Source: Roseitalea sp. MMSF_3546
GTDB taxonomy: Bacteria; Pseudomonadota; Alphaproteobacteria; Rhizobiales; Rhizobiaceae
NCBI RefSeq assembly: GCF_030732865.1
Contig: NZ_JASHKB010000021.1
Location: forward strand, 1 to 64,000
DNA: 64,000 bases
Direction: 5' to 3'
The notes under the pieces are model-generated. The model saw nothing but the letters and a program-made list of their open reading frames with translations. It ran no database searches and was not told the DNA's origin. How positions within the stretch are numbered: the stretch's first letter is position 1; the number at the start of each line of letters is the position of its first letter. Both the position numbers and the translations under genes were made by a program. This document shows, one piece after another, positions 8,848-17,237 of this stretch.

Positions 8848-9617
8848 AACGCCTTGAAGGCAGAGTCGCCCTTGTCACCGGGGGCGGTCGCGGGATCGGA
8901 CGTGCCATCTGCGAGGCCTACGCCGCAGAGGGGGCTAAGGTCGCCGTCGCTGACCGCCTCACACATGAGGCAGAGGACGCCGCCGCGGCGCTCGGCGGGA
9001 GCGGCATGGCCGTGACGCTCGACGTAACCGATCTCCGGTCCATCGCCGCCGGGGTGGCTTCGGTCGAGCAGGCATGGGGCGGGATCGATATTCTCGTCAA
9101 CAACGCAGGCGTCTTCAACATGTGCGCCATCGAGGAGATAACCCCGGACGACTATCGCCGGCAGTATGACGTCAACGTTGCCGGCACGATATTCACCACG
9201 CAAGCGGTACTGCCGGGAATGAAGAAGCGCGGAAATGGCGGGGCGATCATCAATGTCTCGTCCCAGGCCGGGCGTCGGGGAGAGGCTTTCGTTCTGGTCT
9301 ACTGCTCCAGCAAGGCAGCGGTGATCTCGATCACGCAATCCCTGGCGCTCGAGCTTGCCAGGGACAACATCCGGGTCAACGCGATTGCGCCCGGCGTGAT
9401 CGACACGCCGATGTGGGATCATGTGGACTCGCTCTTTGCGAAGTACGAAAACAAGCCCATCGGCCAGAAGAAGCGCGAGGTGGGTCTCGCCGTGCCACTG
9501 GGACACATGGGCAAGCCAGACGAGATCGCGGATCCTTGCGTGTTCCTGGCCTCGGACGAAGCCCGGTACATCACGGCCCAGACCATCAACATCGACGGCG
9601 GCAACTGGATGAGTTGA
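8844..9617 (+). CDS. smoS: Short-chain polyol dehydrogenase (SmoS-like sorbitol/galactitol dehydrogenase)
   Basis: The 257-residue classical SDR has the NAD motif 'TGGGRGIG', 'NNAG', the catalytic Ser in '[12 protein letters not shown]', 'YCSSK' (Tyr-x3-Lys) and the C-terminal 'NIDGGNWMS'. The 'SQAGRRGEA' and 'GGNWMS' segments match the Rhodobacter sphaeroides sorbitol dehydrogenase SmoS (L-iditol 2-dehydrogenase, also active on galactitol). It oxidises a hexitol to a ketohexose with NAD. Its position directly after smoK is the same as in the Rhodobacter polyol operon. Confidence 0.9.
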   Translation: MKRLEGRVALVTGGGRGIGRAICEAYAAEGAKVAVADRLTHEAEDAAAALGGSGMAVTLDVTDLRSIAAGVASVEQAWGGIDILVNNAGVFNMCAIEEITPDDYRRQYDVNVAGTIFTTQAVLPGMKKRGNGGAIINVSSQAGRRGEAFVLVYCSSKAAVISITQSLALELARDNIRVNAIAPGVIDTPMWDHVDSLFAKYENKPIGQKKREVGLAVPLGHMGKPDEIADPCVFLASDEARYITAQTINIDGGNWMS

Positions 9618-9691
9618 TGCGCCAAAGCGCCGGTGGGTGGGCCGCTGCGTCGCACCCTCGGTCGATCGCGCTCCACGGGAAGGGCCGAGCC

Positions 9692-11176
9692 ATGGCTGTG
9701 AAACTGTCGAACGCGACTCTGGGAGAGCTCCCAGTGACCGTTCCGGTTCCAACCTACGACCGGTCCAAACTGACCGCTGGTATCGTTCACATCGGGGTCG
9801 GCAATTTCCATCGCGCACACCAGTCCTGGTACATCCACCGGCTGATGCAGCAGGGGCTTGCGCAGGACTGGGCGATCGTCGGCGCCGGCGTCCGGCCCTA
9901 TGACGATCGGATGCGCCGCGAGCTGGCGAGGCAGGATTACCTGTCAACGCTGATCGAACTCGACCCATCCGACAGGTCGGCCGAGGTCGTGGGGTCCATG
10001 ATCGACTACGTCCCCATCGAGGAAGGCAATGGCGCGCTGATCGAGCGCATGGCACAGCCGGACATACGCATCGTCGCGCTGACCGTCACCGAAGGGGGCT
10101 ACTACATCGACCCCGCGACTGGCGGGTTCGACGCGACGAACCCCGACATCGTGCACGACGCGGCGAACCCCGACCGCCCGAAGACCGCCTTTGGCGCGAT
10201 GGTCGCAGCGTTGAGACGCCGCCGCGATGCCGCAATCGGCCCCTTCACTTGCCAATGCTGCGACAACCTTCAGCACAATGGCACGGTGCTGCGTCAGACC
10301 TTGATCTCGCTCGCGCGGCTTTCCGACCCGGAGCTTGCCGACTGGATCGACACGACCTGCACCTTTCCCAATGCAATGGTCGACTGCATCGTGCCCGCGA
10401 CCGGTCGGAAGGAGCTGGCGCTTGTGGCCGAATTCGGCATCGAAGACGCGGTTCCAGTCACCCACGAGAGCTTCCGCCAATGGGTGATCGAGGACGATTT
10501 CTGCGCCGGACGTCCGGAATGGGAGATGGCCGGCGCTACGATCACCGATGACGTGCACGCCTTCGAGAAGATGAAGATCCGTATGCTCAACGGCGGCCAC
10601 CAGGTGATTTCCGACCTGGGCGAACTCTTGTCGGTCGAGACGATCTCCGGCACGATGGAACACCCGGGCATCCGGGCCGTGTTCGAAAAGATCGAGCGCG
10701 AGGAAATCCTGCCGCATATCGACGCCGTGCCCGGATTCACGCCCGAGGCCTACATCGACCTTCTGCTGCGCCGATTCGGCAATCCGATCATCGTCGACAC
10801 CACACGGCGGGTCGCCTTCGACGGCTCGTCGCGCCATCCCGGCTTCGTGCTGGGGAGCGTACGCGACGGGCTTGTCGCCGGCACACCCGTCGAGGGGCTC
10901 GCACTGGCCGAGGCCGGCTGGGCGCGAATGTGCTTCGGCACCCGCGAGGACGGCAGCACGATCGAACCGAACGATCCGTTCTGGGACACACTGCAGGCGG
11001 TGGCCCGGACGGCCAGGGACGATCCTCGCGCCTGGCTCGAACAACGCCAGACCTACGGCAACCTCGCCGATCATCCGCGTTTTGCAGATGCCTTCGAAAA
11101 GTGGCTGCGAATGATCTGGGTTGACGGCACCGCGGCGGCGATGGACGCATATCTGAAGGCGGGAGTATCGCGATGA
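9692..11176 (+). CDS. mtlK: Mannitol 2-dehydrogenase
   Basis: A 494-residue member of the long-chain polyol dehydrogenase family. Visible motifs are the N-terminal nucleotide-binding 'GIVHIGVGNFHRAHQ', 'VTEGGYY', 'CCDNLQHNG', 'FPNAMVDCIVPAT' and the catalytic 'KMKIRMLNGGHQ' region with the conserved Lys and His. It oxidises D-mannitol (often also D-arabitol or D-sorbitol) to the ketose with NAD. The ATG at 9692 gives the usual family length; 74 bases separate it from smoS. Gene order smoS-mtlK is that of Rhodobacter. The stop overlaps the next start by 4 bases. Confidence 0.93.
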   Translation: MAVKLSNATLGELPVTVPVPTYDRSKLTAGIVHIGVGNFHRAHQSWYIHRLMQQGLAQDWAIVGAGVRPYDDRMRRELARQDYLSTLIELDPSDRSAEVVGSMIDYVPIEEGNGALIERMAQPDIRIVALTVTEGGYYIDPATGGFDATNPDIVHDAANPDRPKTAFGAMVAALRRRRDAAIGPFTCQCCDNLQHNGTVLRQTLISLARLSDPELADWIDTTCTFPNAMVDCIVPATGRKELALVAEFGIEDAVPVTHESFRQWVIEDDFCAGRPEWEMAGATITDDVHAFEKMKIRMLNGGHQVISDLGELLSVETISGTMEHPGIRAVFEKIEREEILPHIDAVPGFTPEAYIDLLLRRFGNPIIVDTTRRVAFDGSSRHPGFVLGSVRDGLVAGTPVEGLALAEAGWARMCFGTREDGSTIEPNDPFWDTLQAVARTARDDPRAWLEQRQTYGNLADHPRFADAFEKWLRMIWVDGTAAAMDAYLKAGVSR

Positions 11177-12165
11177 AGGCCATCGTCTTTCTGGAAAGAG
11201 ACCGGGTCGATGTTACTGACCGACCCGATCCGGTCATGGGTGAAGGCGAGATTATCGTCCGGGTGCGTGCCAGCGGGCTCTGCCACACCGACCTCGACGT
11301 AATGCACGCGAACTACGGCCCCTCCGCCTTCCCACTGGTGCCGGGACATGAGTTCGCGGGCGAAGTGGCGTCCGTGGGTCCGGGCGTGACCAGCGTGTCC
11401 GTCGGCGATCGGGTGGTAGTCGACCCCAACCTCGAATGCGGCGACTGCGCGGCGTGCAGACGCGGCTGGGCACACCTGTGCCAAAACCTCGGCGCCTATG
11501 GCGTCAGCATCGATGGTGGTTTCGCCGATTTCACCGCCGTGCGGGCGGACCGGGTGCATCCGATCGGGGACATGCCGTTCGACATCGCGGCGCTCGCCGA
11601 GCCGATGGGCTGCGTTCTTAACGCCCTTGCGCCGCTCAAGGAGCGCATCATCGAGCGCGCCGTGGTCTTCGGGACTGGGCCGATGGGCCTGCTCATGGGG
11701 CTCGCGCTCAAGGCACGCGGGACATCTGAGGTGATCATGGTCGATGTCGACGCCGGGCGTCTCGACCTGGCGCGTGGGTTCGGCCTGTCGGGTGTGGCGT
11801 CCGGAAGCGACGCGCTTGCGGCGCTCTCGCGGTCCTGCGATCTCGCCGTCGACGCCACCGGCGTGCCGGCCGTCGCGGCGGACCTCTTGCGTAGTGTCGC
11901 GAACGGCGGCGCGGCGTCGTTCTTCGGCGTGTGCCCGCAGGATGCGAGGATCGAGATTTCGCCGTACGATGTCTTCCGCCGCCAGCTTGCCCTGTTCGGC
12001 ACCCACAGCCTGAACCATAACATTCCCGAAGCGTTGGAGACGCTCGCAGCGATCGGGCCGAAGGTCGCCGGCGTCATCACTCACCGCCTGACCGCCGAGG
12101 AGGTCGCAGGCGTAATGGCCGGCCACAAGCCGCCAGGCAGCCTCAAGGTCCAGATGGTGTCGTAG
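11173..12165 (+). CDS. Zinc-dependent alcohol dehydrogenase, candidate D-altritol dehydrogenase
   Basis: The 330-residue MDR-superfamily enzyme has the catalytic zinc region ('SGLCHTDLDVMH', 'PGHEFAGEV'), the four-cysteine structural zinc lobe ('ECGDCAACRRGWAHLC') and a Rossmann motif ('VVFGTGPMGLL'). It probably oxidises a polyol to a ketose with NAD(P). In A. tumefaciens a PF00107 dehydrogenase oxidises D-altritol to D-tagatose, and this gene sits in a locus with the matching kinase and GatZ-type protein, so the same role is likely. L-iditol- or arabitol-type activity is an alternative. It is the last intact gene of the operon, ending about 150 bp before an IS21 scar. Confidence 0.82.
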   Translation: MKAIVFLERDRVDVTDRPDPVMGEGEIIVRVRASGLCHTDLDVMHANYGPSAFPLVPGHEFAGEVASVGPGVTSVSVGDRVVVDPNLECGDCAACRRGWAHLCQNLGAYGVSIDGGFADFTAVRADRVHPIGDMPFDIAALAEPMGCVLNALAPLKERIIERAVVFGTGPMGLLMGLALKARGTSEVIMVDVDAGRLDLARGFGLSGVASGSDALAALSRSCDLAVDATGVPAVAADLLRSVANGGAASFFGVCPQDARIEISPYDVFRRQLALFGTHSLNHNIPEALETLAAIGPKVAGVITHRLTAEEVAGVMAGHKPPGSLKVQMVS

Positions 12166-12311
12166 CCGTGTTCCCCGCCGCCTCCAGCGCGCCCACCGGC
12201 CTGTGCGATCCGCCCACCCTGGGCGTCACCTGTGAGCTGTCCGTCCAAAGTCCGAGCGCATCGGCAAAGGCAAAACCATCGCCGGCGTGGGCAGCGCGTT
12301 GGCCCGTCCGG

Positions 12312-12464
12312 ATGCTGGCTTTCTTCGGCGGCGTGCCGGAGCAGTTGGTCTCCGACAATCTCCGGGCCGGGATCACCAAGGCCTGCTTCTTCGCGGACGC
12401 CATCCTCGACCGCCTGATACACAACGCACATCGGCTCCCACTCGACGGACCCTCCCTGCGAAAG
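12312..12464 (+). pseudogene. IS21-family scar: istA piece joined to istB end
   Basis: One frame reads 'MLAFFGGVPEQLVSDNLRAG' and 'ITKAC', which is the catalytic-core region of an IstA transposase. It runs on at about 12387 into 'ADAILDRLIHNAHRLPLDG', which is the C-terminal end of an IstB helper ATPase. The two proteins are normally separate and about 2 kb apart, so an internal deletion has fused them. The frame stays open to 12500. Nothing else is seen in the 12166-12707 gap except the terminal repeats that follow. Confidence 0.75.
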
Positions 12465-12533
12465 ACCAATGCGAACAGTGACGCGACGGCCGAAAGCTGA
12501 TAGCGAAAATCCTACGCCTCAACGCGGCACACC

Positions 12534-12600
12534 ACAGGTGGGCGGATAGCCCGGTACAGGTGGGCGGATGTCGTCGGAACAAGCGGGCGGATCATCCGGA
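12534..12600. repeat. IS21-type terminal repeats, three 22-bp units
   Basis: Three consecutive units start at 12534, 12556 and about 12579. The first two share ACAGGTGGGCGGAT and the third reads ACAAGCGGGCGGAT. They follow the istB fragment directly, as the multiple terminal repeats of IS21-family elements do. A partial fourth unit may continue to about 12615. Confidence 0.65.
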
Positions 12601-12707
12601 ATGGGCAGGTGGTTCTGTGCTCCTTCTTGCGCCGGTTGGCCGTGGTCCGGGCCGCATGAACCGGTTGTGATTGGACAGGGCCGGACGGTGCCGACATCCT
12701 GCATGGC

Positions 12708-13502
12708 ATGTATCGCACGCTTGCCATCGTCGTTGCCGCTGTGCTGGCGGCTTTGCCTCCCGCCGAGGCGAGCGAGGTCGATGTCGAACTCGTCCTGATG
12801 GTCGACGTCTCGCGGTCGATGACCCAGCGCGAGCTGGAGATCCAGCGGCGCGGCTACGCAGCCGCGCTCCGGTCGGACGCCGTCCACCGCGCCGTGCGCT
12901 CCGGTCTGCTGGGCCGCATCGCACTGACCTATGTCGAATGGGCCGGCAGCCAGGAAATCGTCGTCGACTGGCACCTGATCGAGGATCGCGCCGATCTGGA
13001 CGCCTTTGCCGGCCTTCTGACGAGCCGCTTCGATCCGGCCTTCCGGCGCACGTCGATCTCCGGCGCGCTGGCCTTCGGCGCCGAACTCATCGCTTCCAAC
13101 GCCTTCAGCGCCCGCCGGCAGGTGATCGACGTCTCCGGCGACGGACCCAACAATTCGGGCCGTCCCGTCGCCCTTGCCCGTGACGCGGTTCTGGCGCAAG
13201 GCATCGTGATCAACGGTTTGCCGCTGATGACGCGCGAAGGCCTGGGCAGCCAATGGCATCTGGACGGTCTGGACATCTACTACCGGGCCTGCGTGATCAA
13301 CGGTCCGGGCTCGTTCGTCATTCCGGTTCTGGACTGGGACGATTTCGAGGAAGCGGTGCGGCGCAAGCTGGTTCTGGAGATCGCCGGACGCGCAAGGCCG
13401 CAGGGCTGGACCGCGACGCCGGCCAGTGCACGCGATCCGCGCGATTGCATGATCGGCGAGAAGATGTGGCGCGACCGACAGCCGCTGTGGGGCGACCCGT
13501 GA
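12708..13502 (+). CDS. DUF1194 von Willebrand-like secreted protein
   Basis: The 264-residue protein has an N-terminal signal peptide ('MYRTLAIVVAAVLAALPPAEA') followed by a vWA-like fold with a MIDAS-type 'LMVDVSRSM'. The segments 'VIDVSGDGPNNSGRPV', 'INGLPLM' and 'YYRACVINGPGSFV' are typical of DUF1194. The protein is likely exported to the periplasm; its function is unknown, though the MIDAS suggests metal-dependent protein binding. No clear ribosome binding site precedes the ATG. It stands alone between the IS21 scar and a convergent operon, so it is not obviously part of either neighbour. Confidence 0.8.
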   Translation: MYRTLAIVVAAVLAALPPAEASEVDVELVLMVDVSRSMTQRELEIQRRGYAAALRSDAVHRAVRSGLLGRIALTYVEWAGSQEIVVDWHLIEDRADLDAFAGLLTSRFDPAFRRTSISGALAFGAELIASNAFSARRQVIDVSGDGPNNSGRPVALARDAVLAQGIVINGLPLMTREGLGSQWHLDGLDIYYRACVINGPGSFVIPVLDWDDFEEAVRRKLVLEIAGRARPQGWTATPASARDPRDCMIGEKMWRDRQPLWGDP

Positions 13503-13535
13503 GGACCGCCGCGTCGGGTGCGATCACGGCGGTCC
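13503..13535. terminator. Stem-loop between convergent genes
   Basis: GGACCGCCG (13503-13511) pairs perfectly with CGGCGGTCC (13527-13535) around a 15-base loop, immediately after the DUF1194 stop. No T-run follows, so intrinsic termination is uncertain, but the position between convergent genes fits a transcript end. Confidence 0.4.
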
Positions 13536-13607
13536 TGAAAGGTCCGGCTCCGGCATCGACGTCTTGTCCCGAAGTCAATGCCGGACGACCGGGATCGTGG
13601 CGGCTCG

Positions 13608-14594
13608 TCAATCCTGCGGATAGGCGATGGCGGTGTCGATGAATTCGTTGGTGATGGCCGTCGCCGGGTCGAACGCCTCGATGTCATAGGCGGCCTTGAC
13701 CAGTTCATAGTCGGCGGCGACGCGGTCCGCGTCCCATTGGCCGATCGCCAGCGTGTTGCCGGTGCCGGGCATGACACGGGACGCATACGTCAGTTCGCGC
13801 AGCGCGTCTTCCATCTTCATGCTGGCGGCCTCCGACAGCGCCGCCGCGCAGGGCTCGGGCGTGGTCAGGCAGAACGCGAAGGCGCGCTGGGTCACCTGCA
13901 CCATGGCCTCGATCGCTTCGGGCTTTTCGGCAATCGCATCTTCGTTGGCGAAATAGGCCAGACCGTACGGATTGAGGCCCTCGTCGCGCAGCAGCGCATA
14001 GCCGAGATCGTCGCCGAAAATGTCCTCGTAGACGAAGTGCACCGAGTAGAAATGCGTGGTCGCATCGATCGCGCCGGCCTGCAGGGCCGCCACCTTCGCG
14101 GTCGGCTGCAGGTTCACCCATTCCACCGAACCGGGCTCGAGCCCGATCGCCCGGGCGATCGGCACCCACATCTGCCGGGCGGCGTCGAAGGCCGGCGCGC
14201 CGAGCTTGCGGCCGGCAAGGTCGGCGACCGTGTCGATGCCCGAGCTCTTCTTCCAGTAGATGCCGTAGGGCGAGTCGTTATAGGCGACGAAAACGCCGCT
14301 GATCGGGCTGCCATTGCCGATGAACTGCAGCGCGGTCGGCGTGTCGATGATCGCCATCTCGGACTGGCCGACGCTGAGCGACTGGGCGGCGGCACCCGAG
14401 CCGTTGCCCTGGGTGACGTCGAGGTCGACGCCGGCCTCCTCGTACCAGCCCTGCTGAAGGGCATAGTAGATCGGGGCGTGGTCGCCGCCCGCCTTCCAGT
14501 TGAGCATCAGGCTGAGGTCCTCGGCCGCCGAGGCCGACAGGGCGGTCGAAGCGAGGATGGCCGCGGCCAGCGCGGTCCCGGTCGAAATGTGCAT
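13608..14594 (-). CDS. NMT1/SsuA-type ABC substrate-binding protein
   Basis: This 328-residue periplasmic protein has a signal peptide ending near 'ALSASA'. It belongs to the NMT1/THI5-like family: 'LMLNWKAGGDHAPIYYA' and 'GYYEE'-like 'GWYEEAGVDLDV' are typical of binders for small nitrogen- or sulfur-containing organics (pyrimidines, aromatics, sulfonates). The ATG at 14594 is preferred over one five codons upstream because GGGAGGA lies six bases before it. It is the last gene of the operon and is served by the permease and ATPase upstream. The ligand cannot be read from the sequence. Confidence 0.85.
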   Translation of the reverse strand: MHISTGTALAAAILASTALSASAAEDLSLMLNWKAGGDHAPIYYALQQGWYEEAGVDLDVTQGNGSGAAAQSLSVGQSEMAIIDTPTALQFIGNGSPISGVFVAYNDSPYGIYWKKSSGIDTVADLAGRKLGAPAFDAARQMWVPIARAIGLEPGSVEWVNLQPTAKVAALQAGAIDATTHFYSVHFVYEDIFGDDLGYALLRDEGLNPYGLAYFANEDAIAEKPEAIEAMVQVTQRAFAFCLTTPEPCAAALSEAASMKMEDALRELTYASRVMPGTGNTLAIGQWDADRVAADYELVKAAYDIEAFDPATAITNEFIDTAIAYPQD

Positions 14595-14629
14595 GAAGGT
14601 TCCTCCCATGCTTGGTGCGCCCGGCCGGG

Positions 14630-15397
14630 TCAGTCCATGCCGAGCAGGTGGTAGATCTGCCGCGTGTATTCGCCGAATGAGTCGGTGGTCTTGACGTCGA
14701 GCGTTCGCGGCTCGGGCAGCTCGATGTCGAAATGGGCGGCCATGCGGGCCGGGCTGGGCGTCATCACCGCCACCTGCGAGCCCAGGAACACCGCTTCCTG
14801 AATGCCGTGGGTGACGAACAGGATGGTCTTGCGGCTTTCCTTCCAGATGCGCAGCAGTTCGAGATTCATGCGCTCGCGGGTGAGCGCGTCGAGCGCGCCG
14901 AAGGGTTCGTCCATCAGGATCAGGCGCGGATCGTGCACCAGCGCGCGGGCGATCGAGGCGCGCTGCTGCATGCCGCCGGAAAGCTGCTGCGGATAGGCAT
15001 CGGCGAACTTGGTGATGCCGACCATCTCAAGGAGGTGACCGGCGCGTTCGCGGCTCTCGCGCATGGGCAGGCCGAGGATCTCGGCGGGCAGCAGCACATT
15101 GTCGATGATGGTGCGCCACTTGAGCAGCAGGGCCTTCTGGAAAACCATGCCGATATCGCGGCCGGGCGTGAACGGCGCGGCGTCATTGCCGATCCGTACC
15201 GTGCCGCCATCGGCGGTGTAGAGCTCCGCGAGGATGCTGAGCACGGTCGACTTGCCGCAGCCGGAGGGGCCGACGATGGAAACCAGCTCGCCTTCGCGGA
15301 CGTCGAGCGTGACGTCCTGGACGGCGACGAATTCGGCGCCGCCAACGCGGAAGACCTTGCGCACGCTGTCGAGGCGGATGAAGGGGTCGGCGCTCAT
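14630..15397 (-). CDS. ABC transporter ATPase (SsuB/TauB-type)
   Basis: A 255-residue ATPase with Walker A 'GPSGCGKST', Q-loop 'MVFQKALLLKW', signature 'LSGGMQQR', Walker B 'LILMDEPFGALD' and H-loop 'FVTHGIQEAVFL'. The short C-terminus without a TOBE domain and the 'LSGGMQQRASIARAL' signature place it with the nitrate/sulfonate/taurine class. Its ATG overlaps the permease stop by 4 bases. It energises the NMT1-type importer. Confidence 0.9.
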   Translation of the reverse strand: MSADPFIRLDSVRKVFRVGGAEFVAVQDVTLDVREGELVSIVGPSGCGKSTVLSILAELYTADGGTVRIGNDAAPFTPGRDIGMVFQKALLLKWRTIIDNVLLPAEILGLPMRESRERAGHLLEMVGITKFADAYPQQLSGGMQQRASIARALVHDPRLILMDEPFGALDALTRERMNLELLRIWKESRKTILFVTHGIQEAVFLGSQVAVMTPSPARMAAHFDIELPEPRTLDVKTTDSFGEYTRQIYHLLGMD

Positions 15398-16149
15398 GTC
15401 TCGATCCCCTTGCGCGTGACGAAGACGTATTCGAGCAGCAGCACCAGCCCGTACAGCGCAACGCCGATGAAGGTGATCAGCACCAGCGCCATCATCATGG
15501 CCGAGGTGTTGAGCGCGTTCTGCTGGACGAGCAGGAAGTAGCCAAGGCCACGATCGGAGGCGATGAACTCGCCGACGATGGCGCCGGCAACGGCGAGCAC
15601 GGCGGCCACCTTCATGCCCGAGAACAGATAGGGCAGCGAGCCGGGAAGCTGGATCTTGACGAAGATCTGCCAGCGATTGGCCTTGATGGCGCGAACCAGG
15701 TTGATCAGGTCCGGCTCGACCTCGATCAGCCCGCGATAGGTGGTCAGCACGATCGGGAAGAAGCAGATCGCAAAGGCGATGATCATGTTGGGCACGATGC
15801 CGTAGCTGAACCAGATGATGAACAGCGGCGCCATGGCGACCTTTGGCACCATGTTCAGCGTCACCAGAAGCGGCATCAGCGCGGCGTTGACCGCCGGTAT
15901 CCACACGAACAGGACGGCGAGCGCCACGCCGACGATCACCGCCAGCGCATAGCCGCCGAAGATCTCGACGGTGGTGACCCAGAAGTGGGTGCTCCAGTTG
16001 TACGAACTCTCGCCGATCTCCATCAGCGTCGCCCAGGGCGAGGGCAGGATGTAGGCCGGAATGTCGGAGACCATGACCGCCATCTGCCATATCGCGACAA
16101 AGCCGATATGGGCGGCGACGGCATAGCCATAAGCGCGGAGCGATTTCAT
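15394..16149 (-). CDS. ABC transporter permease (SsuC-type)
   Basis: The 251-residue permease has about six membrane spans and the segments 'YILPSPWATL' and 'NMVPKVAMAPLFIIWFSYG', both characteristic of the nitrate/sulfonate/taurine permease family. The cytoplasmic EAA region 'INLVRAIKANRWQIFVKI' docks the ATPase. It starts 10 bases after the epimerase stop, so transport genes are cotranscribed with the catabolic genes upstream. Confidence 0.88.
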   Translation of the reverse strand: MKSLRAYGYAVAAHIGFVAIWQMAVMVSDIPAYILPSPWATLMEIGESSYNWSTHFWVTTVEIFGGYALAVIVGVALAVLFVWIPAVNAALMPLLVTLNMVPKVAMAPLFIIWFSYGIVPNMIIAFAICFFPIVLTTYRGLIEVEPDLINLVRAIKANRWQIFVKIQLPGSLPYLFSGMKVAAVLAVAGAIVGEFIASDRGLGYFLLVQQNALNTSAMMMALVLITFIGVALYGLVLLLEYVFVTRKGIET

Positions 16150-16159
16150 CGCCGCTTCC

Positions 16160-17215
16160 TCAGAACTCGCCCGAGCGGACTTCGAATTTCGACGGCTTGC
16201 CGTGCACCGGCTTGTCGTTCCTGACCCAGTCGGCGACCCAGCGGATCATCACGTCCATCGGCACGACCGGATTGCCGAACAGCCCGTTGGCGTGATCGCA
16301 GTTGACGAACAGGCAATGGTCGCTCTCGGCGCCCTCGAACACGGGTTCGACGCCGAGCGCCTCGCCGAAGCGATTGGCGAGATAGCGTACCGACGCGGTT
16401 TCCGGACCGCCGACGTTGATCGGGCTCGCCGGGCTCCGGCAATGGCGCAGCATGCGCAGGAATTGCGCATTGGCATCGCCCTGCCACATGATGTTGACGT
16501 GGCCGGTGGCAAGCGGAACGGGCTTGCCCGCCTTCACCCAGGAGGCGATCTCCTGCATGACGCCGTAGCGCGGGTCGATGGCGTAGACGAAGCGCATGAT
16601 GCGGCCGGGCGTGCCGTACTTCTTGGAGAAGTGCTCGAAGGTGCGCTCGCGGCCGACGACCGAATTGGCGTACTCGCCGGGCCGGGCCAGCGGCAGGGTC
16701 GTTTCGGTGACGCCGCCATGCATCGGGTTCGACCAGGGATAGACGTGGATGGTCGAGAACGACACGATGCGGCTGTCGCGGAAGGCCTCGGCGGCGATCT
16801 GCGGGGCGATCGTGTTCATCGCCCACAGGAAGTCCTCGCGGCCGCGGAAGTCGAACTTCAGCCCGGCCATGTAGATGACGTTGGGCACCTTGGGCAGGGC
16901 GTTGACCGCCTCCCGGTCGAGCAGGTCGCAACGGATCGTCTCGATGCCCCAGGCGTTGAGCCGCTCCTCGATGCCCTCCTCGGAGAACCGGGAGACGCCG
17001 ATGACGCGCTTGTCGGGCGCGGCCTTCTTGGCCATGCGCGCCAGCGTGACGCCGATCTTGCCGCCGACGCCTAAAATGATGATGTCGCCGTCGAGCGCGT
17101 TCAGGTCGTCGACCACGGCCTGCGTGGGCATGGACATGAAGTCTTCCAGATGCGCCACGTCGTCGAACGCCTCCGGAAAGGCGGCGGGCGTCAGGATCTG
17201 GTCGGTGTCGGGCAT
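16160..17215 (-). CDS. Atypical NAD-dependent epimerase/dehydratase family protein
   Basis: The product of about 351 residues has a Rossmann 'ILGVGGKIGVTLARM' near residue 48 and follows the extended SDR (epimerase) layout. The active-site Ser/Thr region is kept ('SFSTIHVYP'), but the usual Tyr-x3-Lys is altered: in 'EYANSVVGRERTFE' the Lys position is Val. It may therefore catalyse another reaction or bind NAD structurally. The ATG at 17215 follows a GGAG site. It lies 22 bases downstream of the DapA-family gene and 10 bases upstream of the permease, so it acts on the imported compound or a derivative. The reaction is unknown. Confidence 0.75.
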   Translation of the reverse strand: MPDTDQILTPAAFPEAFDDVAHLEDFMSMPTQAVVDDLNALDGDIIILGVGGKIGVTLARMAKKAAPDKRVIGVSRFSEEGIEERLNAWGIETIRCDLLDREAVNALPKVPNVIYMAGLKFDFRGREDFLWAMNTIAPQIAAEAFRDSRIVSFSTIHVYPWSNPMHGGVTETTLPLARPGEYANSVVGRERTFEHFSKKYGTPGRIMRFVYAIDPRYGVMQEIASWVKAGKPVPLATGHVNIMWQGDANAQFLRMLRHCRSPASPINVGGPETASVRYLANRFGEALGVEPVFEGAESDHCLFVNCDHANGLFGNPVVPMDVMIRWVADWVRNDKPVHGKPSKFEVRSGEF

Positions 17216-17237
17216 TGTCGCTCCTGCTTGTCGTCTT

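Noticed and set aside
12534-12600. A short CRISPR array
   Set aside because: Units are only 22-23 bp with no separate spacers, differ from each other, and directly follow an istB fragment, so IS21 terminal repeats fit better.
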